Shown here in pieces: positions 1-12,800 of a stretch of 64,000 bases of DNA. The DNA lies in contig NC_063259.1 in NCBI RefSeq assembly GCF_019578655.1, positions 31,049,277-31,113,276 of the forward strand, written 5' to 3'. Within the stretch, counting starts at the first letter, position 1. Each line of letters opens with the position of its first letter. A program made the translations under genes and the position numbers. The notes beneath the pieces are model-generated. The model did no database searches and had not been told where the DNA came from. It saw only the letters and a program-made list of their open reading frames with translations. This stretch comes from Ricinus communis (taxonomy: Eukaryota; Streptophyta; Magnoliopsida; Malpighiales; Euphorbiaceae).

Positions 1-1087
1 TAGAGAGCTAAATTTCACTATTTATCCTTACTGTAATTAATGCACTACAAGCTCTAGTACATTTTACTAATTGATATCTATTATTTGTAGCCTTATTTAT
101 TTAAAAATATTTTTCCTTTCAATTAAAAAGGAAAAAAATAAAATATTAGTATTTATTGGATGAAATAAAATAAATATAAAAGTATAAAAAGACTATTAAA
201 CTCAATAAAGGGTTATACTCTTTATATTTAAATATGAGTAAAGATTCTAGTTATTAAACAAAATGTGCTCTTCAAAATAAAGAGCATAATTGGGAATGCT
301 CTAAAATAGTATAATATATTTATTCTTTTAAAAATATATATGAATATTATTATATATTAAGAATATTTACTTATGATGAAATTTAAAAAATTTATAATTT
401 ATTATATTATATAATTTATTTTTATTTATAACCGGTTTAAATTGAGACTGAAAATCTCTATAATTATGTAAAAGTTATCAATATATAGAGTCCATTGTAA
501 AAAAAAATTTATCATATACTTGTAGTTATTTAAAAAAAGTTATAAATTTCATTTTTATTAATAGACTATTTAATTAAATACTTATAGTTATTTAAAACTT
601 TCTATTTTTAATTCATAACGAGGGATAAATAAAATATTTTACATAAAACTAAGCAAATTTGATAATTTTACGGTCACCATCCAATAATCGGCCTCATCAC
701 TATGGCCGAAGGTCACTGAAAAAAAGTGACTACCCATAATTAAAATTATTAATTATTAGTATTTGCAAATCTGGGAAAAAAAATGATATTTCTTCTTTTG
801 AAAAATAATAAGTTAGTTTCCAATCTGATGAGAAAAATATTATTGAGATCTAATTTTTCTAGTTACACCAATTATTGTTTTCCACGTAAAAAAAGGCGGA
901 CTTAATCGCTTCAACTCTCTTACCACTTACTACATCAAATATATTTACCTAAGAGGCTAATAAGAGATTCCAATCAAGATATTTCTGCTGAACCTCATAG
1001 CTGTAAAAGAGTTCCATTTCCTTCCCATCTTCATCTTACTTTTTATAAGCATTAAGTGATAGGGTTATACAGTTCTTAGTAAAACTA
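1..1087. other. AT-rich intergenic spacer
   Basis: Very AT-rich sequence with many short homopolymer runs and stops in all frames. I see no gene, RNA or clear repeat. The last 150 bases would be the promoter side of the BURP relic that follows. Confidence 0.6.
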
Positions 1088-2189
1088 ATGACGCTTTCAG
1101 TTTCATCAATGTTGTGGCAGGTTGTGGTAGCAAGAAGTGATGCTTCTCTACTTGCTGAGGAGTATTGGCAATCGGTGTTACCAAACACTCCTATATCAAA
1201 AGCTTTGCAAGAACTTCTGGTACCAGGTATTGTTAGTTCATATGAACTCTACTGCGTTGTTTCATCCTTTAATTACTATCATTTTTGCCTTCTTTCTTTT
1301 TTTTTTCTGTGTAACAATCTTTTGGAAACTAAAATTATTTCTTTTGTTTAGCATGAAGACTTCCGATATTAGATTTCTATTCTAAGAACTGTTACTGATA
1401 ATCATCATTTGCAATTGAAAGCAGATGTAGAAAACAAAAACACTTCTCCAGATATTCCGAACTGGATCCTATACCAAAAATTTACAGTCCTCCTAAATTT
1501 GTATATGGTAAAGCATCTAATAAATCTGATGAAATTGCCAACACAACAACTATATTCTTCTTGTACAAGGATCTCCATCCTGGTAAAAAGGATGAACCTT
1601 CTTTTCACCAAATTTCCAGACAAAGTCAGTTTTTTGCCTCGCCAAGTTGCCAACTCCATACCCTTTTCAAGCAATAAATTACCAGGAATTATAGACCGCT
1701 TTTCTATAAACACCAAGTCCGCAAAAGCCAACTTGATGAGACAAACACTGGAAGAGTGCGAGTCCCCAAAGGTTAATGGAGAAGATAAATTCTGCGCGAC
1801 ATCTTTGGAATCGTTAGTAGATTTTGGAGTTTCTAGACTTGGAAGAAACGTTATAATACTTTCTAATGAGATAGATCAAGACAATAAAAAGCAAGAGTAC
1901 AGCATTTTGACGGGAATCAAGATGGTGGGAGATAAGCAGAATGTCTGCCATAAGGAAGTATATGCATATGCTGGTTTTATTGTCATGCGTTATCTGCTAC
2001 TAAAGCTTATACGGTTCCTTTAGTGTGGGTTCTGATGCCACAAAAGCAAAAGCGTTAGTTGTCTGCCACTTAGATACATCATATTGATATCCAAAACACA
2101 TGGCTTTTGTCTTGCTTAATGTTAAGCCAGGAGGACCTCCCATTTGTCACTTCCTCAACACTGATACCATTGTATGGTTACCCAATTAA
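1088..2189 (+). pseudogene. BURP-domain (RD22-like) protein pseudogene
   Basis: This is a broken copy of a BURP-domain gene, a plant family of secreted or cell-wall proteins that includes dehydration-responsive RD22. The first part encodes the family's mature N-terminus (AEEYWQSVLPNTPISKAL, about 1155-1215) and ends at a plausible GT donor near 1228. The BURP domain follows: TIFFLYKDLHPGKK (to 1590), then LPRQVANSIPFSSNKLP, LEECESPKVNGEDKFCATSL, GIKMVGDKQNVCHKE and finally PPICHF near the end. The CH repeats typical of BURP domains are visible. It is disrupted by an extra base near 1591, a lost base near 1970, an extra base near 2024 and a TGA in place of the usual tryptophan at 2085-2087. 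The ancestral stop is probably TAA at 2187-2189. No intact signal peptide is visible. A sequencing error could explain one lesion but hardly four. Family identity is near certain; exon limits are approximate. Confidence 0.85.
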
Positions 2190-2386
2190 GCTATGGATGC
2201 CAGGATGGGTATAAAGTCAGTTGCTAATATCATCTCTGGTTCTTGAACTAGAAATTTCGTGCTAATTCCCAAGTAAATGCAAGAGATTGTTCTCATTATT
2301 TCAATTAAAAATAAAACAAACATTCAAACAACTCACAAGTCATAACAATACATATTCAAATGCCCAGTGTCGTGTTAATTTGTATA

Positions 2387-2810
2387 TCAGTTTGGAACGG
2401 TGTAACCTGCAAAAAAGGAAAAGAATTATCTATATCGTCCATAAATCAAGGAAAACTCGCATTAAAAAATAGTAGTAAATTAGATGCGTACTTCCACATT
2501 TAGTTCCAGGAGTGACTTTCTTGCCGCATGATTTTGCAACATCGAAGACCTTCTTCATGCTGATTAAATCTTCAATTTGTTTGGTGACATGAGAGCACAC
2601 ACATGGCACGTTCACGTTCTTCACCACTTTACAGCATTCTGGTGATGGTTTAGCCGACGATCCTTGTTTTACAACATATTTCTGACATTTCGATGCAAGT
2701 CCAATAAGATCATTGTCGCAGTTAATCGCGGAAACAAGCTCGCCGGAAATCAACATTCCGGCAATTAGTAAAACTGCCAAAGCCGAGCAATAAGTAAACC
2801 TAATTGCCAT
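2387..2810 (-). CDS. secreted lipid-transfer-like protein (8-Cys motif), copy 1
   Basis: Two-exon gene on the minus strand: exon 1 is 2492-2810, the donor GTACGC lies at 2491-2486, and exon 2 is 2387-2406. A serine codon is split by the intron, and the tiny second exon gives the ending SYTVPN. The product is about 112 residues. A hydrophobic signal peptide (about residues 1-28, ending in VSA) precedes eight cysteines in the lipid-transfer/2S-albumin order C, C, CC, CxC, C, C, including PECCKVV and VPCVCSHV. Such proteins are small, secreted and disulphide-bonded and usually bind lipids in the cell wall; no substrate can be inferred. It is the most diverged of three tandem minus-strand copies. 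A TATA-like stretch lies at 2881-2892. The start is the only ATG giving a complete signal peptide. Confidence 0.88.
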
Positions 2811-2880
2811 CTTTCTTCTCTCTCTGTAACTAAACTTACTTTTTGTTAATGTTTGTTGGAACTCTGAATTAGTGCTGATG

Positions 2881-2892
2881 TTTATATATATA
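2881..2892 (-). promoter_or_regulatory. TATA-like box of lipid-transfer-like copy 1
   Basis: TATATATAAA reads on the minus strand about 75 bases before the ATG at 2810, a normal distance for a plant TATA box with a short leader. Confidence 0.5.
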
Positions 2893-3916
2893 ATTATGAG
2901 TTAGGAATAATATTAGGCGGTGTTATTTACTTCTTCTAGTTTCACGTTACTCTGTATGTAGCCAGAGAGCGACAACGTCCGTGTCAGCTTCACGTGAACA
3001 TCGTCCTCCATGCCATTGTTACATTGTCGTGAGCTGTGTCTCATATTGATTAAGGAATATGTTCCTCTTAGCTTGCACATCTCAAAGAATTGGATTTTTC
3101 TGAAGCTGTTGCTTCACAGACGCAGAAATAAATAAATTTAAAATCGCTGGACTTATTAATAATGTTTTGCAAACTAAGCCCAGCAGTAGTTGGTCCAACA
3201 TTTTTATTCAAAGGTCCAAATTCAGTTTCTCACTTTACTCCAAACTTGTGCCGTTCAGTCAGACAGTGCCTACTCCTCATTTAAGCTAATCATTTGAAGG
3301 GTCATAGATTGATGAATTCTGATCCATATTATCATGATTTAAAATTAATTATGCGGTGCAATTCAGTTTCTCCCTGTACTCAAAACTTGATAAATATTTG
3401 GAGAATATATATGTTTTTTTTTTTTTTTTCCAATAGCGAATTTCACTTGACAAACTTTGATCCCTCTTTAAAACAGAATTCGATCATCAAATCCGTCAAT
3501 AGCTCATCCTTAGAGCCTCTTCCTTAAATACAAGCAATAACATTTGCCATTAATACTTCACACAAATTCATTAGTAGAAGAGAGGAATTAGACTTATATT
3601 TTTTGATTTTTCACTTGTGACCAGCGATGATAAGTGAGGGGAAGGTTTTCTTTTTTATTTTGACATGAGTGGACTTGTATCATAGAGAAAATCATTGGAA
3701 GGGGTTAGAAAACCAACAGAACTCTGCTTATTGAATTAATAACTTAATCTTCTGCTCCAATATTTAATAAGAGAATGAAACACTGTCTACAAGACAGAAT
3801 AATAAACCTGTTGAATGTATACCGCCATACTCTTTTTTATTATTATTATTATTACTATAAAAATTACTTCTTTGTTGCTTCCAATTCCATAACGATCTCT
3901 GTTGAATCTTTCTCTC
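2893..3916. other. spacer between lipid-transfer-like copies 1 and 2
   Basis: No gene seen. Around 2990-3000 it holds an ACGTG core (cttcacgtgaac) on the promoter side of copy 1. A poly-T run lies at about 3414-3430 and an ATT/TAT-rich stretch at 3838-3857 precedes the 3' end of copy 2. Confidence 0.5.
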
Positions 3917-4360
3917 TTATGCCAAAGGTGGCACAGTGTAACCTGAAAATAAGTGAATCCTCAAAATCTGAGACAAACGGAGCCTTTAAAATGAACAAAA
4001 TTTAAGGGAAGCTAATGAAGCGTGAGTTAACTTACTTCCACATTTGAGTCCAGGTTTGACCTCCACGCCACAGGTCCTAGCAACATATACCACCTTCTCC
4101 ATGCTAACGATTTTTTCGATTTCTGATGTAACAAGCTTGCATGCGCAGGGAATGTCGGCCTTTTTCACAACTTGACAGCATCCTTGAGATGGAGGGACTT
4201 TGGGCCCTGGTTTCTCAACAAATTTGTAACATTTTGATATAAGCTGAGGAAGAGGAACCTTGCCCTCGCATTGGGCTGAAACCTTCTTATCACTCAAAAC
4301 TTGGGTTCCAACCATGACCAGCATTGCCATGATAACAAAATGAACGTTGGTCTTTCTCAT
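3917..4360 (-). CDS. secreted lipid-transfer-like protein (8-Cys motif), copy 2
   Basis: Minus-strand two-exon gene: exon 1 is 4036-4360, the donor GTAAGT lies at 4035-4030, and exon 2 is 3917-3942, giving the ending SYTVPPLA. The protein is about 116 residues, with a signal peptide of about 29 residues ending in VSA, followed by QCEGKVPLPQLISKCYKFV. The eight-cysteine pattern is complete, with GCCQVV and IPCACKLV. The stretch VSMEKVVYVARTCG closely matches copy 3, so these two are recent paralogues. The probable role is apoplastic lipid binding, possibly in defence or cuticle formation, inferred only from the family. The intron sits in the same split serine codon as in the other two copies. 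Confidence 0.9.
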
Positions 4361-4434
4361 TGCTCTCTCACAATTAATATCTTTGTTGTTTGACTAGTGA
4401 TCTGGATGTTCTGAGGTTATGGTAATGGCTTGCA

Positions 4435-4441
4435 TTAAATA
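4435..4441 (-). promoter_or_regulatory. TATA-like box of lipid-transfer-like copy 2
   Basis: TATTTAA on the minus strand about 75 bases before the ATG at 4360. It is followed by ATGCAAG, which also follows the TATA box of copy 3, so the core promoters look paralogous. Confidence 0.45.
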
Positions 4442-5294
4442 GAGAGTGAGGCAGGTAATTCTAAGGCGTAATTAAGATTATGTACTTTCCTTAATGCAAA
4501 ACGACAAATGATAATTAATTTAGAATCTAAAGTAACAGGATACTTTTGGTTAAAAATCCTGACAGATTTTGTTTGCCAAGTATGTGAAGGATTTGTAACT
4601 GAACTTTTACTATATGAGCATGGCCTGCATTTATGGATAATGGATTATGGGGGTATCAACCGGGGTGACTGTTTTTTGCCGCTCGCATTCATTGGTTCTG
4701 TGAAAAACAAATTATGTACTCTTATTTATTTGCAACGCTGATAATCAATTACAAATATATAATTGGCACCTAATTGAATAATTAATTTTTATAAAAGAAA
4801 AAAGAAAAAGAAAGCCTTAGATATAAAAGTTTATATATTATATATTATGAGAAAGGATTATATAAAAAATATAAATCTTAGTGGCAGTGGATGGTGGCTG
4901 TTGGTTTTCAAAATTACCAGCCAACAGTTTAATAAATAATATATCCTTTTTTTTCCCCCTGTATTAGCAAGAACTATTAATTATCCTTTTCAAAATTTCT
5001 TATGGCAGTCGGTTGGTTTCTTTATGAAATTTTTAATTGTTTTTACTCTTTATTTTAAAATTTATTTATAGATTATTATTAATAATGATTCATATTTTAT
5101 CCTCAAGATAAAAAAAAAAACAATTATTAGAGATGTATAAAACATTATACTCCAGACTGCAAAACGAGAGTACGAGAAAGCTTCTGAGACGATCATGAAA
5201 AACACTTTTATTATTCTTATTATAAGGATTACTTCTATTTTCACAGCAAACACATTACAATCCTTCCCATCTATAATATATTAACTTGCGACAC
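4442..5294. other. spacer between lipid-transfer-like copies 2 and 3
   Basis: AT-rich, no gene recognised. Open frames here are short and hydrophobic, as expected of low-complexity AT-rich DNA. Confidence 0.5.
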
Positions 5295-5735
5295 TTATGG
5301 AGAAGGTGGAACAGTGTAACCTGAAACAAATACAAGGACGAGTGTTAGAAGGAGTTTATTCTGAAACTGTCATTGACAAATCTGATTGAAGGGTATGCAA
5401 CTAAGATACTTACTTCCACATTTGGTTCCGGGTTTGAGAGTAAGACCACATGTCCTTGCAACATAGACCACCTTCTCCGTGCTTATTATATTTTCAACTT
5501 CTTTTGTAATATGCTTGCAGATGCATAGCATATCAACGCTTTTCACCGCCTTACAGCATGCTTCAGATGGATGAATTTTAGGCCCTGGTTTCTGGACAAA
5601 TTTAGAACATTGAGCTTGAAGGTTAGGAATCTTGCTTTCGCATTGACCTACTACTCTATTATTGCTACAGATTTCAATGCCAACCACAACCAGCATTGCG
5701 ATAATAAGGAAATGAGTCTTATTAGTATTTGCCAT
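5295..5735 (-). CDS. secreted lipid-transfer-like protein (8-Cys motif), copy 3
   Basis: Minus-strand two-exon gene: exon 1 is 5414-5735, the donor GTAAGT lies at 5413-5408, and exon 2 is 5295-5320, giving the ending SYTVPPSP. The start is the ATG reading MANTNKTHF. The open frame extends upstream only through a TTG codon, so a longer N-terminus is unlikely. The product is about 115 residues with a signal peptide of about 30 residues, then QCESKIPNLQAQCSKFV, ACCKAV, MLCICKHI and the two final cysteines, so the eight-cysteine scaffold is complete. It is closest to copy 2 (shared EKVVYVARTCG and PGTKCG-type ending). A secreted lipid-binding role follows from the family; specificity is unknown. 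Confidence 0.9.
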
Positions 5736-5816
5736 TTCTTCCGTCACAACTTGCAACTCAGTTTCTGTGTTTCTTTCAGTGGATTGCTTGTTTTGAGCTA
5801 ATGGCCATGGTCTTGC

Positions 5817-5823
5817 ATTTATA
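5817..5823 (-). promoter_or_regulatory. TATA box of lipid-transfer-like copy 3
   Basis: TATAAAT on the minus strand about 82 bases before the ATG at 5735, followed by GCAAG as in copy 2. Confidence 0.55.
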
Positions 5824-6738
5824 GACAGTGGAAATGGGTAATTTAGGAAATATCATTAGTTTTATTTGGATCACCTTTTTAGGCAAATCTGAGTTCAAGG
5901 TGAGTGATTTATTGCAAAGTGACAAATAGGTTTAAAGTTAAGATATGGAGGAGAAGATTTTCTTTTAGTAAAAATATCCTTGGAGATTTTGTGATCATGA
6001 CTTTTATATGCCTAATTCCTATATGAAAATGGTTTTGTCATTTAATAATGGATTCTATTGATATCAGCAACAGTAGAATGGATGCAGAAAAAGTGTTGCA
6101 TATTGATATGGTACTCAGAGTTTATCTCATTATATATTTTAGTCTCTAATAACTTTATTTTTTAGGATTTGTCTTTAATACTTTTATATTATTATTATTA
6201 TTATTACTCATGTCTTTAATACTTCTAATCATTCTAATATATTTTTTAAATTATATAATTTTAAAGGACTTAAGTGTTCTAAATCTAAAAGGTTAGGAAA
6301 GAGAATGCCATTATATTTAATATTTTTAGGAAACATTTTTTTTTTTAATCTTTTCCATAAAAAATAAAAATTTTAAATAAAATATTAGATAATACCATTT
6401 AAGATTAAGATAAGACCATGATATAACTAAGTATGTAATTGATATCAAATTTCAGGGACTGGACTTATTAATTCTCAAACAGCGGAGGTTCTGCAATTAC
6501 ATTTGCTGTTAAAAGAACAGAAAGAAATGGCGGATGTTGAAAAGTTTCAGCGGGTCTCAGAGCTGTTCAAGTAAATAATTAAAGTAAAAAAAAAAAAAAA
6601 ACCGAGGAGTTTTATGTAATTGGCAAATTTAAGTAGAAACAAAATGGGTAATGCGGTTTGTAACCTTGAAATGGACCGGGTCCGGGTCATTTAAGGTTCT
6701 AATCTAACTTTCTCTCGACTTTCTGTTACAAGGCCATT
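5824..6738. other. spacer between the lipid-transfer cluster and CBP80
   Basis: Divergent intergenic region: copy 3 is read to the left and CBP80 to the right. AT-rich, with an ATT repeat at 6189-6207 and a poly-A tract at 6587-6601. No gene seen. Confidence 0.5.
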
Positions 6739-6747
6739 AAACCCTAA
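6739..6747 (+). promoter_or_regulatory. telo-box in the CBP80 leader
   Basis: AAACCCTAA lies 72 bases before the CBP80 ATG and a second copy, AAACCCTAG, is at 6949-6957 in intron 1. Telo-boxes are common near the start of plant genes for translation and RNA handling, which fits this gene. Confidence 0.5.
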
Positions 6748-6818
6748 CAATTCCCTCCACTCCATTCTTCTACTGCGATGCTCTGTTTGACCTGGAGAAA
6801 AACTTATTACTAGTAGAA

Positions 6819-9800
6819 ATGAGCAGCTGGAGAAGTCTTCTTCTTCGAATAGGTGACAATTGCCCGGAGTACGGCACCAGTTCCGACCACAAAGAACACG
6901 TTGTCTGTATCCCACTTTCTCTCTCTCATTTCCTATACTCGCATTTGCAAAACCCTAGCCTACGCAGATTTTTTAAATTATGCTCTGCGTCTCTATTTAG
7001 GGACCCTTTTGGCTTCTAATGAGCTTTGTGTTATGAGCGTTTGTCAGTGTTGATTTTGGTTATTGGATTTTGCAGGAAACGTGTTTTGGTGTTATTAGGA
7101 GAGAGTTGGAGCACTCTACAAGCGAAATTTTACCTGTAAAGCTTACTCCTTTTACTTAACCTATTTTCATGAATTGTCATGTTTAAGTACCAGTTTATGT
7201 TTGTTAATATAACATGTATCTGTGCAAGTTTTAATGGCATTCACAGAATGAAATTATGAAAGCGTAATGTTTTAAGATTGTTATCGTACTGTTATTGTTT
7301 TAATTTTTTAGTGTTTTTCTGTTGAACTCTGATTGAAGAAAATGTTGTTTAATGCTTAACACTATTTTCTTTGATGCAGGATGATTTTACTGTTATTCAC
7401 TTGATATCTTATTTACTTTATTTCTTTTGCTGACAGTTCCTTCTCCAGTGTGCTGAACAATTGCCTCACAAGATTCCTTTTTATGGGACATTGGTATTTG
7501 CTTTTACTTCTAGATGGTCTCTTTTCATCTACACGCTGATGATTCTTCTTTTATCACCTCACCTACTAATTCATGCAAAATAATGTGTGTGTATGGGAAC
7601 ACTCATGCAAGTACACATGAATATCTAGCTTTGTTTAGAAGGAAATAATGTTATTAGTCAACCCTTGGTTTCCTTTACATATGCAATGGAATCTGTTATA
7701 TTTGGATCTTCAATGTGTATTTATATGTTTAACTGTTATGAGTTTCGGTATTTCTTTTCGATGAGATGGACTCTTTAGCTAGTGCTATAACTGGAACTGC
7801 AGGCATGGATCTAAAACTCTCATGGTGAATTACTTTAAGAGAATAGATAAATATTATTGCCTGGAAAGTAAAGAGTGCAAATTTAAGCAACCAAGCAAGG
7901 ACTGCAGAGTTGGAAAATACTGGTTGGAAATTCCATGAAATTATACTGGGTTATCTTTTTGCCTGGAAGTCGATCATTTCTGAAAAATTTAAGAGTATGC
8001 TAGTGCTGCTTAAGCTTTAGTGACATGAATGTTTCTTACTGATTTAGGATTGAAAAGTTTAAAGATGATGATAATGCCTAAAAGTATACGGGGCACAAAC
8101 CACCAAAAAAGAAAAGTAACTAGTTCATGTACTGCGTTAGATATTGCCACTATGTATTTTTTTTTTCTGAACAATTTATTAGTGGTTTCCTCCATTTGTA
8201 TGTTTTAATACGGATGGAGCATGAAAGTCAATAACCAGAAGGAAGCATCACTATTATCACTCCTCAATAGATGTCAAAAGAATTTCCAAGATATTTAATA
8301 TTTTTCTTGTTGATCTGCCTTGTCTTGAAGATAATTCTTTTCTTTACCAGCTAGGCATTTCTTTGTCATTCTACATATAAAGGAAACTATCAAATTTGGT
8401 CTGTTGGATGTTTGCTCCTTTTAATACTTGCTGTTTTGTGCATTGTTTAGTAAGCTGCCTGCTTTCACTGGGACTTTTCTCAAGGTATATTTTTTTCGTA
8501 GATATTACCAGCTTATTTCTTTTGCTCTCTATTTCTTTGTCTCTTCTTCTCAGGTTGGCTTATTGAACTTGGAAAATGAGGATTTTGTTAGGAAAATATT
8601 GGAGAATACTCAAACTAATCTCCAGGTGAGTACTCTCAGCCTGAATTGGTTGCATCAGTGAGGTTCCGATACTCGTTGCTTTTCTGCTTGCAGTCTTGCT
8701 AAATATTACATGTGTGAACCTGAGAAACAAATGAAGTATTAAAATCTAACATGTAAATATTCTATAGCTTGATGTTACATGTATGGTTCGTCTTACATGT
8801 CTGTCATACATTCAAATATTTATTCTTGCTACTATTTTGGCAATTTTTAATTGTGTTTTTTTGCCAGAATGACCTGGCACTGGCCTCCATGGGGCTCTGC
8901 TGGACTCATAATTTGGAAAGAATGATCTAATTGAACTTTGTATTGGCTCCATTCTACTATTATAGTATTTCTGTTGCCTAGTAGCTTGCAAACAAAGATG
9001 CAGTAATTGTTTCATGCAAGTTCATTTTTCTTACTGTAATAGTTATTATACAATATTTTGTTTCTATGTCTGTCTTTGAACTACGATTTTTTTACCTGAT
9101 ATTCACTTGAGCAAATTCAAAAACTCTTTCTTGTGTTAAGTATCATTGACTAAAGAAAATTATTTGCCGAAACATAAGGAATGAGAATGATTATAGTTTG
9201 TTTGAGTTTTAATCAAGCCAGTTTTAGGATTGTAATTGTGCTGATTCAATATAAATTCTTATTGATATATGTCATTATCAATAGGTATCTTACTAGTATA
9301 ATTGCTATAACAGATAATTTCTTATTCTTAGTTGACTGTCTCATTCACTGTTTTACTGATGCACTACATGCTGACTTTCAGGATTCCTTGGATTCTGGAA
9401 ATTGCGATAGGATTCGTATTTTGCTGCGCTTTATGACTGCAATGGTGCGTGGGTGCTGTAATTGTTATTGGGTCATTTGGGATTAATATATTGATTACAG
9501 GTTTAGGAAAAAGAAGAGTGTTAATGGAGAATTTAATACTTTATTTTCAAACAAGCTTTTGGAGAATCTTCTCCTTTTCTTTCTTTTTAATAGGAATACT
9601 TGGGATATAAAAGAAATTGGATGGAATGGATATTTTTAATTCATTTTATTTCTGTCCTTAATTTCAAGTGTTTAGATGTAGAACAACTGCTTATTTTACT
9701 GACTTATCCTAGTCTGGTAAATTAAACATGTTGTTATCTAACTTTTTACTAGTAAAAGGTGATGCTTTTGCAAATATTTTACTCAGCATTTCCAATTTTT

Positions 9801-12800
9801 TGTCTGCTGGATCTTTAACAGGAGTCTATTACTTCAGGCCAAAAATTGTATTCTGTTGTTGATAGTGATTTTTGTAATATGTCATCTTTTCTTTTTTGTT
9901 TGTAGATGTGCAGTAAAGTTCTCCAACCAGCTTCTCTGGTAGTTGTCTTTGAAACCTTGTTATCATCTGCTGCCACAACAGTGGATGAGGAGAAAGGCAA
10001 CCCCTCTTGGCAAGCACGTGGAGATTTTTATGTAACTTGCATTTTATCCTGTCTTCCATGGGGTGGATCAGAACTTATTGAGGTAATTGTTCTCTCGGTG
10101 CTAAATGAATTTGTTTTTGATGAATTTCTGGGTAAATCATTTCTAATTAGTTAATTTAGACATCTCTTGCACCACAAGACATTTTTTTCTTTAAGAAAGT
10201 TTTTCTTTTATTTATTTTTAGTTTTATCTATAATGGGCATTATTCTGAAGTAGATTCTTCTGAGGATTAGGCACTTGTATATTTGTTTCACATTTATTTT
10301 ATCTAAAAGAAAATGATAGAAATTATTGGAAAAGGAATTTTGGGGGTATCATAAGACTAATTATGATGATTGCAGGCCTTGTGAACTCTTACAAATCCAA
10401 CAATTGCTTGGATCGCAGCTTGTATCCCATGCTTCTAGGACCTAAGACTCTTCTCTGCAGATTTATTCTGCGAATGTGATGATAAAAAAATCATTATCTT
10501 AAGTGGATATGCATCTGAATGAAATGATAAATTTGTACTCTTGACTTCTTAGAATTAATTAGAATGCAAAAGTTAATTTTGTGGGAAATTTGTGTGGTCT
10601 CCTTGAGAGGCCTCTGGCATTATATTTTGAGCTCATACCTGTCTTTCAGGGTGCATAAGAGCTGAATTGTGTTCTTCCTTTGCCTTGTTGTGAGACTGCT
10701 TAAGTTTTGAATTTACTCATAAATTCATGTTCCTGTTTCTAGATGTTTTTCTGTTGCATTTTAATTATTAATCTTCTCTCTTTTGTCGGTCCTTGCTAAC
10801 TGGGCGTATATGGTATCTACATGTAGCAAGTGCCTGAGGAGATTGAAAGAGTCATGGTTGGAACTGAAGCCTACTTGAGCATTAGAAGACATAATTCAGA
10901 CACTGGCCTGTCTTTTTTTGAGGATGATGATGAATCCGGAAAAGGCTTTACAGAAAAGGTACCATGTCAATTTAGTTTTATATGTTTTTTTGGGATTTTA
11001 ATTTGTGCCCTACATTCAGAAAGCAAATGTGAATTTCAAAGGATTTAACTGCTTTATTGCCATATTAATTTGTTCTTATGTTATATAACATTTCTTATGC
11101 AACAGTCTCTTTTATGCTTTAAGCTAGATTTGTATTCCTTTATTCCTTTCTTAACATTCTCCATGGTTGTCCTTTTCAGGATTTCTTGGAAGATTTATGG
11201 GATAGGATACAGGTTCTTTCTAGCAATGGATGGAAACTTGACAGTGGTAACTATTTTAGCTCCTTCCTCCACCCCCACACCACACTGCACTACACCAAAA
11301 CAGAAAATAGAACTTTGTATTTACTTGTGGTATTTTTCTAAAATGAAAATAGAAAATAGTTTTTTATGTTTTCAAAATTATATCTAAACTTTGAAAAACT
11401 TTTGAAGACAAGTTAAACATGTTTTCTATGTTTTTCTTTGTATAAAAAGTCACTTGTTTTCAAATGAAAACAAGGAGTTTTCACTTTATTTATTCCAAGT
11501 CTATCCTTTATACTTAAAATATTACCTAAATAGAAAATAAAAAGTTTTCTATAAAGTAAACATGTTTTACAAATTTTATAAATTTTCTATGAAAATTAAA
11601 AGTTTTCGTTCCTTAAAAACTAGAAAATGAAAAATAGAAAAGTTCTCTACAAATAAATAAACCCTAAGTTTTTATTTTGTGCGCCTTTTATCTATTTTTA
11701 TCCTTAATCTCAATCATAAACATGATTAACTGAAAACTCAAAAAAAGAAAAAAGTTTTATTACTTCACATCACCCTATAAAATGGCCCTTATAGATTTCA
11801 ATAGAAATAAAATGTAGTGGTTTTTAGTATTTGCCAATTTGCTGTCCAATGCAATGGATAGCATTGTCTGAACCCCAATGATATTCAGTACTAACAATTC
11901 GGACCGACACATAACTGTGGGATGCCTACTGCGTTATGGTTTGTCTCCTTTTTGTTTATTTGTTCTCCTCCCTTTTCTTTCTATATGGTAAATTAAGTGC
12001 AGCCTTGGTACAATTTTATGGGTGTACCACCTAGATCTGCAAAAGCAAAACTATTATCTTCAAAGGGAAGGTTGTTGAATCTTAACTATTCTTGGAGCTC
12101 ATTACGATCTCTTATATCCTAGGACACCCTCTTATGTTATAAAATATTTGTTTTGACCTTACTTGAAAGCAAATGTAATGTGGAATGTCCTAATCACCTG
12201 TCTAAGTTTAATTACGAGTTTGAACCTTGCTTCAAAGGATATCATACATGCGAATGCACATATCCTTCCTCCCTTTCTTGCTCATCACTGAAGAGTGTTA
12301 GTTGTGTCGGTGGAAGCTTTATCTATGAAGATGGCTAATGGATGCATCTTTTTAGATTGTTAATTGATGGTTTACTACAATGAGAGTGAAGTTTTGTAAA
12401 TATTCTTTTTATTGTTATTGTTCTAGACCAAAAAGTTTTTTATACTTTTTAGATTTATTCTTTTTGTGTTTAGTATGTGTTGTGATGATTATTTTTCCTT
12501 AATTTATTATTCATTATTTCATCCATGTGCCATGTTTTTCCCTGCTAGTTCCGAGACCTCATCTCTCATTTGAAGCTCAGCTGGTTGCTGGAAAGTCTCA
12601 TGAGTTTGCGCCCATCAATGCTCCTGAGCAACCTGAGCCACTTCCACAGCTATCTGGAGTAGCTCATGGGAAACAGAAGCACAATGCGGAGTTGAAGTAT
12701 CCCCAGCGGATACGCAGGCTTAATATATTTCCTGCAAATAAAACTGAGGTACTTTTCTATTTGCATTACTGATGCTCTTATCATATGTCAACATTTTCTT

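Noticed and set aside
6691..6915. Minus-strand open frame opposite CBP80 exon 1
   Set aside because: It is the antisense of a confidently identified exon and leader and resembles no family.
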